Origin: Argyresthia goedartella
Taxonomy: Eukaryota; Arthropoda; Insecta; Lepidoptera; Argyresthiidae
DNA: 64,000 nt
Reading direction: 5' to 3'
Assembly: GCA_949825045.1 (NCBI GenBank)
Contig: OX463818.1
Coordinates: forward strand, 32,690,906-32,754,905
Part shown: positions 52,401 through 63,872 of the stretch, piece by piece
Layout of the letters: every line of letters begins with the position of its first letter
Position numbering within the stretch: position 1 is the stretch's first letter
Made by a program: the position numbers and the translations under genes
The notes under the pieces: generated by a model
What the model saw: the letters and a program-made list of their open reading frames with translations, nothing else
What the model was told of the DNA's origin: nothing
The model's database searches: none

Positions 52401-52890
52401 ACGTCAATCATCATGTCTTTGACGCGTCAGTTGGCCGTTAAACTGCTTCCTTACTCGGTCTATAGATTTTATTGCTTAAAAATCAATTAAACTGCAAAGT
52501 TTGCCGCCAATTTTTAAGTGCTTACGAATTAAACATAATAAACCACAGTGTGCACATCAGCTAGATTGAAATCGACTGTAAAAACAGCATTTGGAGTGAT
52601 AAATAAAGTGTACTTCATCGATCACGAGACGGGCCCGTGCATCAGCTGACCGTCCAGGCGCAGTCAACTCTCAACGCTACGCGCTTGACGTAAGCAACAA
52701 CCTCGCATACGGCAGCCCCATAGCAACGACCGACAGCGCTCGCGCGCTTTGAAGTGACTCATCGTCGGTGCGCGGAGTGAGTACACTACTTTATAGAAGC
52801 GACGGCGGACCGAGAGTTCGAGCTGTCTCTCGGAGACAAACTCTGCGTGCACTTTGTTTATTTATTTCGCTAACTGGACATAAGTACGCA

Positions 52891-53958
52891 ATGTCAAATG
52901 TTGGGACAATGCTGGGACCGTTCCTTCAATGTGATGTCTGCCGTGGAGCCATAGAAGAGGTGGAATTTTATGATTGTATCCGCTGCGCAAATAGATTACA
53001 CAAACTATATGTATATGATTCCGAACAACTTAGTTCCACAGACAACATCCTAACATGTATATGCCCTGAATGCAAGCAAAAGCAGCCTAGAGGAGACAAT
53101 AGCGACACCCCCGTCCGTACAAATGCAAACTTAAATGTGACTTATAGGAGAGACAGAGCGCCTGAGCTGGACAGGTTTATGAAGTATGGCGCCGCGTTTG
53201 ACCTCTCCATTATACTCAGAGAAATTCGACAGCTTAAAGCGGCGGTCGGTGATCTAGCGCTTCAAAATGATGAAATCGCTCTACTTAGAAGAGAGGTAGC
53301 CGAGCTTAAACACCAAATTTCTCTGCTATCATCAACATCCCAGCCTACCTCAGAAAACGATAAAACCATGGAGTTCAAAGACTCGGAAATTACCGACCTC
53401 CGTACCACCATAGCCGAACTGCAACAGCAAGGTCTCAGAAATGAGCTGGAGATTGCAGGTATCCCGGAGACCCAAAACGAAAACATCTGCCAACTGGTCC
53501 TTGTAGCTGCCACCAAGATAGGAGTCGAGCTTGCCGCGGCTGATATCGACGGAGTTCATCGTGCCGGACCCCGAAGATCGGCCCTAGTTCCGTCACCCTC
53601 AAACCCGAAAAACCTTCCTCGGCCTATCGTAGTAAAACTAGCCCGCCGAGCCAAACGAGATGAGATGATAAAGGCCGCAAAGGAAAGGAAGAATGTTACT
53701 TCCCAAGACATTGTAGCCGGGACAAACTCTGACATCTTCATGAATGAACGGCTGACCAAAGCTAACCGGCTGTTATTTCGGAGCACAAGATTGCGGGCAC
53801 TGCAATACAAGTTTCGATTCTCCTGGGTTCGCGACGGCTGCATATTCGTCCGTAAAGCAAAAAAAAGCCCTGCAATCCCCATCCGCACTGAACAAGATAT
53901 CGACCAAAAAATTGGCCCATACACTAATTCCTCGACTTCACATCATAAAAATATTTAG
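52891..53958 (+). CDS. LINE ORF1 protein with PHD-type finger
   Basis: ATG at 52,891 (MSNVGTMLG), about 355 residues. The zinc finger is at residues 12-65 (CDVC, CIRC, HK, CICPEC). A coiled coil covers about 100-190 (EIALLRREVAELKHQISLLS). The nucleic-acid-binding domain has LEIAGIPETQNENICQL, ADIDGVHRAGPRR, PIVVKLARRAKRDEMIKAA and FRFSWVRDGCIFVRK, and ends with IPIRTEQDI. This is the intact version of the protein that is deleted at 3,738-4,475. It packages the element RNA. Confidence 0.85.
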   Translation: MSNVGTMLGPFLQCDVCRGAIEEVEFYDCIRCANRLHKLYVYDSEQLSSTDNILTCICPECKQKQPRGDNSDTPVRTNANLNVTYRRDRAPELDRFMKYGAAFDLSIILREIRQLKAAVGDLALQNDEIALLRREVAELKHQISLLSSTSQPTSENDKTMEFKDSEITDLRTTIAELQQQGLRNELEIAGIPETQNENICQLVLVAATKIGVELAAADIDGVHRAGPRRSALVPSPSNPKNLPRPIVVKLARRAKRDEMIKAAKERKNVTSQDIVAGTNSDIFMNERLTKANRLLFRSTRLRALQYKFRFSWVRDGCIFVRKAKKSPAIPIRTEQDIDQKIGPYTNSSTSHHKNI

Positions 53959-54255
53959 ATTACTCTGGTCTTCTTTTAACATAAAACTTAATACTGTGCT
54001 ACTATCGTGTCTTATTATATATATTTATTTATATTGTATCTCCCCAACCCCACCTCCACCATACCTCAGACAATGCGATAAAACTGTCTTCCCAAATCAA
54101 ACCAAACCAAGTAAACATAATAAATCCAGTACATCGCTCATACTTACAAATAATGTTAGCCATGACAAACAAAACAAATCACATCAAATCCATCGTCAAG
54201 CTGTATGCAGGGCGAGTAATTACTCGACCTGTGTTAGTTTATTTTCGCATAAAAA

Positions 54256-57220
54256 ATGATACCACTCGATCTAAGTGATGATTTAGATTCGCTAAATATT
54301 GTTTGTCATCAGTTGAATATGTCGGAAATGTGTGAGAAGTTTTTGACGCGGGATTACAGTTTCAGTATATTGAGTTTTAACATAAGAAGTATAAACAAGA
54401 ATTTTGATACCTTCCTAGTTAATCTTAAAAGACTCAAAATTTGCCTTGATGTGATCATTCTGACTGTGTGTCAAATAAATTCGTCGTCAATCATACCCCA
54501 AATACCAGGATATACTGAACATCAAACAAATAAATTTATAAATAAGATTAGTGGTGTAGTTATATATATAAGAGACATCTGGAATGTCTTGGTTTCGGAA
54601 CCACACTTTAAAAAGGCAGACTGCCTGCTTGTCGAGATTCCCAACATAATTACAATCATAGGCATATACAGGTCGCCGTCGTTTGGAAATACTGACAAAT
54701 TTCTCTCAGACTTGCAATCGACCCTGCATAAACTCGGGGACAGGACAAATTTAGTCTTGGGTGGTGACATAAATATAAATATCTTGACAGGTAGCGATGA
54801 TGGTGATAGTTCCGAATATCTTTGCCTAAATGCCGAACATGGTTTACTACCCGCTATCACAAAACCCACACGTGGAAACTCGTGTATTGATCATATATTT
54901 GTGAAATCACGAGCCCCAGTTGTCGGAGTGGTATGTGAGACAGGTGTGACTGATCACAGTATGACAATGATCGACTTGGCTATAAAGAAAAACAAAATAA
55001 CTAGACAAACGCATACATTTCTGAAAGTAGATTACGACGCTATAAGGGAGGAATTAGAAACAGTGGACTGGTCCAGTGTCACATCGAAAGAAAGTGTCGA
55101 TGAGTCGGTTACTATCTTCACTGAAATACTGACAAAAATTGTGGGAAGTCACACCTCCGAAAAACGAATCACTCGATCGAAATATATAATAAAACCTTGG
55201 ATTACGCCTGGGCTTGTCCGTTGCATTAAACATCGCGATCGGTTACACAGCGAAGCACGCCTTGAGCAGAACCAAAACAACGCAACACTTCAAATAATTT
55301 ATAAACGTTACCGAAACTTCTGCAACGATCTCCTGCGAAAATTAAAAACAGTGCATGACGACGGAGAACTAAAAAAGAATCAAGGAAATCCTAAGAAACT
55401 CTGGACTACAATTAAAAACATATGCCACCTAAATTCAAACAAAAAAAAAACCAACAGAATTGACGCAGATCCCAGGTACTTCTAATCCAAAGCAATCCCT
55501 AGACAAGTGCAATGAGTTCTTCTCAATGGTGGGGCAGACACTGGCAAATGAGATACTGGAAAACCTGTCTGAAACTGAGGAATCACTAGCAACTTCCATT
55601 AAACCAGAATCCAACTCCAAGGACTCCTTTTTTCTTAAACCGACAGATGCAAATGAAATACATTCAATGATAAAAAAACTCCAAAATAACAAAGCACCTG
55701 GTATAGATGGATTGAGAAATGTGCTTCTGAAAAGGATTTTTCATGTCATAGCTGAACCTTTTACATTTATTTGCAATCTCAGCCTTTCCACGGGACATTT
55801 CCCAGATCAGTGGAAGATTGCATCTATTTGTCCAATACATAAAGGTGGTGCGAAAGACTCTCCCGGCAACTACAGACCAATCTCCTTACTTGGTACTTTT
55901 TCAAAAATATTGGAAAAGGTGATGAATGGGCGACTTGTACGGTACCTTGAACAAAACAAGATCCTCTCTGCACGGCAGTTTGGTTTCAGACAGGGAAAGT
56001 CTACCGAGGATGCGGTTTCCCTTCTTACGTCATTAATATCGAACAGACTTGATGTAGGACAAAGATGTGTTGGCGTATTCCTGGACCTAGCCAAAGCCTT
56101 TGATACTGTTTCCGTCGCTATCTTGCTAAAAAAGCTAGAAATTTCGGGAATTCGAGGTCTGGCCCTTGAATGGTTTAGGAGCTACCTGACAGGGCGGAAG
56201 CAGTGTCTGGGAGTTGGCCGGCACAGGAGTGACCCCAAACCAATCAACTTTGGAGTTCCTCAAGGAAGTATACTGGGCCCGACGTTGTTTATTTTGTACA
56301 TGAACGACATACTGCAACTTAAAAATAAAAACGCTGAATTGATTTGCTACGCCGATGACACAGTTGTATTATTTCATGGAAAAAAATGGCAAGAGGCATT
56401 TTTAGCTGCCGAAACAGGAATGACGACTATATCTAGATGGCTACAACAAAATTTACTAACACTAAACGCATCTAAAACAAAATACCTTTGCTTTCACAAG
56501 ACATCTGCATCGGCCCCTCCAGACTCCACTGATTTGAAGATTCACCTATGTACAGTAAAAGAAAACTGCGACTGTAAAAGCATATCCAGAGCTCAGGTAA
56601 TCAGATACCTGGGTGTGATGGTAGATGAAAAACTAAATTTCCACGAACACCTGAAAATTCTTTCAGGACGTATCCGTAGGATCGCCTACATCATGAGAAA
56701 CCTCAGAAATGCAGCCTCTGTAGATACACTTAAAACAGTGTATTATGCCCTGTGTCAATCGATTCTAGTTTATTGTATTTCTGTCTGGGGTAGCGCCAGT
56801 AAAACAGTAATGCAAAGTGTAGAGAGGGCGCAACGCTCAGTTCTGAAATCAATGTTACGGAGACCTTTCAGATATGCCACAACTGACCTCTACAATGAAG
56901 CTCAAGTCCTTACCGTGCGCCAGCTCTATCTGTTGAAAGTCAGTCTATCAGCCCACAAAAATATCATACTCTCTGAGAGTTATGACCACATGTGCTCGCG
57001 TCGAACTTACAGGGCCCCGGCACCACGTACCTGCACTAATTTTGCTCGCCGCTTTGGGGATGCGGCCGCGCTGTTGGTCTACAACGGTATACACAGAAAG
57101 CTAAGAAATTCAGGAAATTCTAGGTCTTTGTCAATCCACGAAAGTAAAATTGAAATCACGAAACTTCTAAAAACCCTTTCGTATGAGGATACGGAACAAC
57201 TCCTTAAACCCTTTTCATAA
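54256..57220 (+). pseudogene. LINE ORF2, one frameshift in an A10 run and a mutated endonuclease
   Basis: 54,256-55,485 holds the endonuclease (SFNIRSIN, GGDININ, TDHSMTM) and linker. 55,460-57,220 holds the RT (NYRPISLLGTFSKILEK, FGFRQGKSTEDAV, FLDLAKAFDTV, GVPQGSILGPTLF, YADDTVV) and C-terminal region. The frames meet at a run of ten A residues (55,441-55,450). The catalytic Glu of the endonuclease is changed: the motif reads ILTVCQI (GTG codon at 54,466), where the related LINE at 18.8 kb has LTECRI. Confidence 0.87.
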
Positions 57221-57583
57221 ATATAAGTATTATGTCCTAATTTAATATAAATTAACTTTTATTATAATAAAATAAATTTAATTCCTTTAACTTACATAAC
57301 ATTAATGATAAAAACCAAAATTGTTAAAGCTATACCTATCAATAAGTTTCTCCAAGTGATGGCAAAATATGCTAGAAATCGTTAAATGGTCACTCACGAT
57401 ACAGGCTTGCCTAGTGTGAGGACCAAAAGTAATACAAATTGTAAATTTTCGCCAAAATAGCCAACAAAATGGTATAACATTTACGAAAGAACGTGCCTAT
57501 TTAAATTGTAAAACTGTACCTACATACTATAATTGTGTGCTATTTTAATAAATATTTTTTTCATTTTCATTTTTTTCATGTCA

Positions 57584-58956
57584 TCATTGAGCAAATCATT
57601 CGCGAAACCAATAGGTACGCGAACGATTTGCGCAATGATCCAAATGTGAAGGCTATGTCGAGACTACATAGATGGACTGATATCACTGAAGATGACCTGT
57701 GGGTATTCTTAGGCGTAACGATGCTTCAAAGTCTCATGCCGTTACCGGTAGAAAAGGAGTTTTGGCATCCTCGCCTAAAATACCTACAGGTTGGTAACTT
57801 TGGTGATATAATGCCTTACAACAGGTATTTGCTAATGAAAAGATGTCTCCATTTCGTCGATAATGCGACCCTTAACCAAAATGATTCACGGGATGACAAA
57901 AAGCTTGCCAAAATTCAGCCGGTCCTTGACCACCTGAACGAGAAATTCAGCTCTTTATATCTGCCGGAGCAAAATATATCTATTGATGAGTCGCTTTTGA
58001 TGTGGAAGGGCAGACTGTCCTTCGTGCAACTGATTGCAACAAAAGCGGCAACGGTGGGTATAAAGAGCTACGAGCTCTGTGAGTCGAGGACCGGCTATCT
58101 GTGGAAGATGGTCGTATATACGGGAAAGAGTAAGGAACAAGAACCTTTGGATGAGCCATCCGAGTCCGTTTCGACAGAGCCTGAGGGGGCGACATCTAAA
58201 ATCGTTTACAACTTGGTCCGCCCTCTGCTCCATAAGGGCCATACCCTGGTTATGGACAATTTTTATAATTCCCCCTTACTGTCCCGGACCCTCAAAATGC
58301 TCAAAACAGACACAATGGGCACGCTCCGTCTCAATAGAGAATTTGTGCCAGATAGTCTGCGCAGCAAAACAAAAAGTAATATGCGTACTGGTGAAGTGGC
58401 CTATAGTCATACCAGAGATGTGTCAATTGTGACATGGAAGGATGCCAATTTGGTATCCATGATTTCCACATTCCACCGTGTAGAAGTCGGCGGAAAAGAA
58501 AAATACGGCATCTACAAATATAAGCCAAAAGTAGTCTTAGACTACAACCTTTCCATGGGGGGCGTGGACAAAAAAGACCCAATGCTTCAAGCGTTCCCCG
58601 TGGAAAGAGTGCGAAATGCAGTTTGGTACAAAAAACTTTTCCGCCGACTTCTCAACGTGTCCATATACAACGCGTTTGTGCTGTTCAGCCATAAGAACAA
58701 AACGAGTCAGAGAAATTTCAGGATCATGCTGGCCGATGAAATTGTTTCTAAACACGTTTCCGTCATAAAACCGGCAATAAAACCAAAAACAGACCACTTC
58801 GTCGAAAAGAACCTGACTGGCAGGGCACGGTGTAAATGGTGTGCCAAGAATAAACGTGATACATGTACAGTGTATAAGTGTGACACATGCCACGTCGATT
58901 TGTGTCTCTTAAATTGTTTTAAGGCATATCATAGGTCATTATCATCAACTTCATAA
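57584..58956 (+). CDS. piggyBac-like gene, catalytic exon
   Basis: About 455 residues, from IIEQIIRETNRYANDLRND to the stop. It contains WVFLGVTMLQSLMPLP, the three acidic motifs ISIDESLLMWKG (about 57,979), LVMDNFYNSPLL (about 58,243) and MGGVDKKDP (about 58,555, with the second Asp), and an intact C-terminal cross-brace Cys-rich domain (CKWCAKNKR, CTVYKCDTCHVDLCLLNC). It is uninterrupted and looks under selection or recent. The frame upstream of the LINE does not join this one directly; one or two bases differ. Closest in style to PGBD4-type and lepidopteran piggyBac-like transposases. Confidence 0.88.
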
Positions 58957-60510
58957 GTATAACTCCCTCGCTCGCCCATCGCATTTATTGTTCGCTATTG
59001 TTAGTTAGTGTGCCTTAAAAGTTACACATTTTTCATTTAACTCTTTTTACTTACTCGCCTTTTTTATTTATCCAGTCACACCTGTGCCGTCAAGACGAAT
59101 CTAATGATGCATTATTTATCAAAATCGGTTGAGCCGTTGAGTAGTTATGAGCGTACATATATATTTCATTACTCTTTATTTTGATACCCCACTCGAAAAA
59201 AAAAAGATGTCGCCATTTTTTTTAATGTACAGTCACACCCGTGCTGTCAAGACGAATCTAATGATGCATCATTTCTCAAGATCGGTTAAGCCGGTGAGCA
59301 TTTATGAGCGGACATAGGAACACACATACATACATACTTACGTATGTACATACTTACATACATACATACATACATAAATGCATACATATAGGTCAAACAC
59401 ATAACCCTTTTTCAATTCGCTGCAGTTGGGTAAAAATTCAGATTCCGTTCGGTTCTTTCGGGTAACCCGGCAGTATTTAGGTTTAGTGTGTGTGTACCCT
59501 ACCTAATATGTCGGCAATTATTTATGGTTTATAGTTATTTTGAGAAGGTAGGCAAATATAAATGTGAATTACTCTTTTTGTTGATACCATATAAGCCAGT
59601 GTAATACATCATTGGAAAGGGCTTTTTATACACTATTAATCTATATAAATAGCAAGATTTGTACGTCAAAAAACTAAGCAAAAAGCACCCAGATTCACAA
59701 GGTTGTTTTTTGAAAAATGTTATACAATTTCGTCTTTCGTATGTAATTCCGGACTGGGTTATAATATTGAATAGTTTTTTTATGTTAGCAAAATAATAAA
59801 TACGCTTTTAGTTAATACTGAAATTATAATTGTAGGTGTAAAAGAAAATAAGGTATATATTATTAAAACTGTGTGAACAACTACGGCGCGCTAACAAATG
59901 TTAGCGAAAGTTTAAATGTCTGTAAATAAATATTTTTTATCTACTTAATGTGAGTTTTATTTTTTTTTCATTTGAAATAATGATACAGAAATCTTTTAAA
60001 CACATAAAATGAGTAGGTTGTTGAATTACTTTTTTACATATAATTATTTATTCCATTTTACGCTTGAAGTCTATGTTAACAGCTATATATGACTGTACAA
60101 GAGTATCACATACAATCAACACTTATACCATTATAATGTGTTGTTTACGAGCACTAACAATAACAACACTTCAAGCAGTATGTTTGAGAACCCAAGTCAT
60201 AAATAATGTTTTTGTAAGGCAAGCCGCCGCGCTTCGCGCGCGCCGGCGATGACGTGTTTATTGGGACAGGAGTCAAGTGTTTGTTTTGCCGCGCTCAACC
60301 ACCCGTAGTGCGTTTTTTCCCGCGGCGCCGGACAAAGGAGCGGCTGATTACATAATTATTTGACTTCTACACTTATAAAAATTAAAGATGAAACTAAAAA
60401 CTATGATATTAGGCGCATTTACCCTATGAGTAAGTAAACGAGTAAGTATCCGGCCGCCCTCAGAAAGGATCGGCGACCGATGCGAGGTCGAATCGGCCGC
60501 CGCCACCTAG
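58957..60510. other. Noncoding region with dispersed repeats
   Basis: No supported gene. It contains two copies of a roughly 85-bp unit (59,077-59,317), an (ACAT)n stretch at about 59,320-59,390, and the dispersed repeat end GGTCAAACACATAACCC (59,392). From 60,220 the sequence becomes GC-rich (CGCGCTTCGCGCGCGCC) toward the Harbinger end. Confidence 0.45.
59077..59317. repeat. Two copies of an 85-bp dispersed repeat
   Basis: 59,077-59,160 and about 59,228-59,317 share GTCAAGACGAATCTAATGAT, a CGGTTGAGCCG-like core and TTATGAGCGTACAT. This resembles the 3' ends of common insect non-autonomous repeats. Confidence 0.75.
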
Positions 60511-60879
60511 AGCCGGGTCCACATTTGTATCATTTTGGCGTATCGTATCTCCGTCGCGTTGCACCGACGCGTATTATGATCGCTAGTTTGGACGTTAAAT
60601 GATACGTGACTATGATACGCGCCGTAGCTGATCGGCCCGATCCGCACTAACCGCGTATCTTGATACGCCTCGTGTATGATACGTGTACGACGAACAGTAG
60701 TATGGACGTATTTTGATACCGTATCATGATACGACGTTGCAATTGATACGTGATACGCTGCTTCCCGAGACAACCGTTCGTCCTGACAAGTTTGGACGTG
60801 AATGCATTTGATACGCGATCATTTCCTACGCTCCGCCTGTCAGTTAGTTTGTCATCAAAGAAAAGACTAGACGTGCTTG

Positions 60880-61469
60880 ATGATGAGCTGGGATAACGAA
60901 AGTGTTATAAAACTGATCGAAGCATATAAAGGAAAAGAAGTCCTATGGTACACCAAGCACAGACACTTCTACAACAGATTAGTGAAACAAGATGCTTGGG
61001 AAACTGGAGACTGAACTGCAACGTCCTGCGGTAGATATAAAAAAGAAAATAGATTACTTGCTGGCGGCCCTTCGGCGTGAAAAAAAAAAGATGGCGGATT
61101 CAAAATCCACAGGTCAAGATAGATATTTTTTCTTTATACATAATTATATATATATATAAAATCGGAAAGACATACTACCCGGACGAGTTAACTTGGCACC
61201 TGGCCGGAACGCGGGTGCACCGCCCGCCTCCCCGCCGCCGAGGCGATCGCGGGTAGCGGGCGGGCAAGCGGGCGGAGCGCCCGCACTCCAGCTAGGTGCC
61301 AAGTTAACTCGTCCGGGTAGTATATGATATAATTTTTTACTATTTAATTTTTCAACTTTGGTTTTATTGTATTACAGGTACTGATGATGTATACCGATCA
61401 AAATGGTTTGCTTACCCACATATGCTGTTCCTTCGCGATAGGAACAAGCCACGAGACAGACTTAATACC
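60880..61469 (+). pseudogene. MADF-domain protein of a Harbinger-type element (frameshifted)
   Basis: ATG at 60,880 gives MMSWDNESVIKLIEAYKGKE then LWYTKHRHFYNRLVKQDAWE, a MADF (Myb/SANT-like) start. The frame stops at about 61,012; the domain continues in another frame (AVDIKKKIDYLLAALRREKK) to a donor at 61,113 (CACAG|GTCAAG). After an intron ending TTACAG at 61,377, exon 2 (61,378-61,469) restores phase and gives TDDVYRSKWFAYPHMLFLRD, the end of the MADF domain, then another donor (GTAAGT). In PIF/Harbinger elements such proteins bring the transposase to DNA. Confidence 0.7.
61172..61323. repeat. GC-rich foldback element with 30-bp perfect inverted repeats
   Basis: Arms 61,172-61,201 and 61,294-61,323 are exact inverted copies containing TACCCGGACGAG and TTAACTTGGCACC. 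The 92-bp interior is very GC-rich. A TA at both outer edges (61,173-61,174 and 61,321-61,322) could be a target duplication, giving a 146-bp element with 27-bp repeats. It sits in the MADF gene intron. Confidence 0.88.
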
Positions 61470-61608
61470 GTAAGTATAGCTTGCCATTAGTTTTCACATT
61501 AAAAAAGCTAGGTACAAACAACGGCACATCAAGTATAATAATTTTATTGCAATATCGCACACATTAATTAGGTACATTTAAATCTTAATAATCTTATAAT
61601 TTTCTTCA

Positions 61609-61900
61609 CTACATATTATTTTGCCATGGTAATATTCCCACATTATAACAGTATTCAGCTATTTGCTCTCTCATAGTCGCCGCTATTAATGATGGTCTAC
61701 GAGGAACATTCAATAATGGTAAGAAGGACGACACGTCGCTATCATCCATTCTCCATCTTCCGGGTATTATTGTCCCTTCCTCCTCAGTATCAAATGCATC
61801 TTTTGGCATATACGTATTATCGGAATTTGGGCTTTTTCGTTTTGACGCGCCGCTAGCCGTTAAAAATTTGGTAGTAAATGTCTCTTTAATTTTAATTGAC
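61609..61900 (-). pseudogene. Harbinger-type transposase, C-terminal fragment
   Basis: The minus-strand frame ends GILPWQNNM. Before it are DAFDTEEEG, IIPGRWR and RPSLIAATMREQIAEYC. An acidic stretch, then PGxWR, an R-rich helix and a short tail is the usual end of Harbinger (DDE_4-type) transposases. The catalytic part is missing because LINE sequence begins at about 61,905. Confidence 0.65.
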
Positions 61901-62283
61901 TAAGTGCCTAAAACAAACTCTTTTCGAAGTGAAAGTTTTACTCGTGATTGTCATAGATAAAAACAACAATTTGTGCATATAATTATAGCAAAAATAACAG
62001 CACAAGTGCGTTAAACAGTGTGTGTAAATTATCGAATACATCGAACACTCAACCAGTGCGTGGATCAGCTGGCCGCCCGGAGTCAGGCGACTATCAACGC
62101 TCCGCGAGCATCGCAAGGGCCAGCTTCGCGTGCAGCACCGAGCCAACGGTCAACGGCAGCGCACTGCAGCGGCGGTGATGAATCACACTTGCGCGCCCGA
62201 CGACAAACAATAGAATAGGCTCTTAGCAGAAGTGATAACATTACTTGTCTCTGGGAGGTTTGCGGTTATTACAAACTGTTACA

Positions 62284-63853
62284 ATGATGAAGTGCAATGT
62301 TTGCGCGGGAGTGATCTACAATAGCGAATTGCTCAGATGTATCTGTTGTAAGGGCACTTGTCACCATAGTTGCGCCAACATCACCTCGGCGTACTATTTA
62401 GGCAATCTTGCTGTCCTACGCAAAACGTATAAATGCCAGTCGTGTAAAACTGACGTAGAAAAATCCTCAGAAGAGGTCTTGTCCCCTATCGTAAACAAGA
62501 CAAACTTGAAAAATATTCAGTCGCTACACACACAGACGAGCAACAGTACTCCACATTCCAATCATAGTCATCACACAAACGTCACTCGCAGAGCTCCGAG
62601 AAAGATATGTACAAAAGAAAACGAGTCTCTCCTGGATTTATCGTACCAGAGTTTACCCAACTTAAGCGAAGACAATAGCCAAGAATTTAACTTCATAAAA
62701 CAAGAAAACCAAAAACTACGCGTGGAAATAGATACAGCGATTGGGGAAATAGAGGTTTTAAATATGGAAAATACCGAACTTAAGAAGACTGTTACGGACT
62801 TTGAGAAGAAGATTAGCTTGTATAGAGCAGTAGGAGTAGAGATTGATAAAACGGTTAATAAAAAAACGACAACTTTAAAATTCTTCTCGCCTCAATATAG
62901 GAACATTAAACCTAATATGATGCGTATGGGCTATCCTAGAACATCCCCCCGAGAATATACGAACAATATTGTGCAGAGAAGTTTGGACAATAGGATCACA
63001 GACAAAATCCCCAAGCTCAACCTAAGTATTGATGCCACCTACACCCAGCCCTCCCATACAGAGGCCGCAAGTCCCCTCCCTGCTACACAGCGGGACGCGT
63101 CCCCGAGTACGATGGTAGATACTGGCGTAAACAGTCGTCAAGCACATTTATCGGGTGCAAACAAACCTGTGGAAGCGGAAACAAAGGAGAACGGAAACAT
63201 CTACGCGAAGCCCAGGATACTCATCTTATCTGATGAAAGCGGTAGAGGAATTAATAAAATATTCACGAAACTAGTAGGAAGTGAATCATGTGTTCAATCA
63301 GTACTAAAACCATATTCCACTTTAGATCAGGTGATGAATTCATCCAGTTATTGTAGGAACTTTACCAAAGGTGACTATGTTATAATATTAGGAGGCGAAA
63401 ATGATAAAGATCCTTTGAAACTGCAATCTCATAGGTAACATAGGTAAATTTGCTCATACAAATATAATATTATGTAATGTAGGAATCACTAGTTGCTTAG
63501 GGGAGAAAAAAGTTAATGGAGTCTTTCAGTTAGTGTGCTCTCGTTTCTCCCATGCCACATACCTAGACATTTGTGACAGTGAGAGCCGAAAGCTACCTAA
63601 AGAAATCACATGTAGAATCCTACTAAGGGAGATTCTAAAACTTCATTACATGTACAATCTGTTACAGCAGCTAAAAAACCAAAAAGAGTATTTTAATACA
63701 AACCTACTGTACAGCAATGCGCAGACACAAACTGACCACATCTGTAAACTCACACAAACCCCCAATAATCCGCAAAAAACACAAGCCAGTATAGAGACTC
63801 AAAACTTGAATGAGACTGTACCAACAACATCTAAAAACATTTTTTTTCGTTAA
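62284..63853 (+). pseudogene. LINE ORF1: PHD-type finger, coiled coil, SGNH-like domain
   Basis: ATG at 62,284 (MMKCNVCAGVIY). The finger pattern is CNVC, CICC, CHHSC, CQSC over 50 residues. A coiled coil follows near 62,690-62,820 (ENQKLRVEIDTAIGEIEVLN). A domain near 63,200-63,640 has ILILSDESGRGINKIF and VIILGGENDKD, like blocks I and III of SGNH esterases. The frame is lost at 63,438, beside a 9-bp tandem duplication (CATAGGTAA twice, 63,430-63,447), and resumes as FAHTNIILCNVGIT and 63,533-63,853. It combines the finger of the 52.9-kb ORF1 with the esterase-like part of the 36.6-kb ORF1. Confidence 0.78.
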
Positions 63854-63872
63854 AAAGTCAAAATTAATTATT

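Larger units (their letters stand above)
52400..57583 (+). mobile_element. Full-length LINE inside the piggyBac-like transposase
   Basis: A plus-strand LINE with a 5' UTR (52,400-52,890), ORF1 (52,891-53,958) and ORF2 (54,256-57,220). Its 3' UTR ends TTTCATTTTCATTTTTTTC at about 57,583. The 5' UTR shares stretches with that of the LINE at 62 kb (a CAGCTG-rich segment and ATCAACGCT/CTCAACGCT). TCATGTC is found at the left edge (about 52,390) and right edge (about 57,576), a possible 7-bp target duplication. Confidence 0.87.
40668..58956 (+). mobile_element. Large multi-exon piggyBac-like gene/element with nested insertions
   Basis: At least thirteen predicted exons share phase-compatible GT-AG junctions and lead to a piggyBac N-terminal motif (52,021-52,340) and catalytic core (57,584-58,956). 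Insertions by position: LINE, Gypsy piece and LINE (41,356-43,829); BEL/Pao (44,067-50,045); LINE fragment (50,433-50,850); LINE (52,400-57,583). Without the insertions the unit would span about 6 kb. No terminal inverted repeats were recognised, so it may be a transposon or a former transposon with added 5' exons. That the exons form one gene is an inference from phase and order. Confidence 0.6.
60511..61900. mobile_element. PIF/Harbinger-like element, left half
   Basis: Begins near AGCCGGGTCCACATTTG (60,510) after CTA, followed by about 270 bp dense in CGTATC/GATACG motifs. A plus-strand MADF gene and a minus-strand piece of transposase follow, the two-gene layout of PIF/Harbinger elements. 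The right half is replaced by a LINE from about 61,905. The right terminal repeat is not in the window, so the left end is provisional. Confidence 0.65.

Noticed and set aside
52891..53958. Possible baculovirus FP-like gene
   Set aside because: The C-terminal fold resembles FP proteins, but the PHD finger and adjacent endonuclease/RT make it a LINE ORF1.
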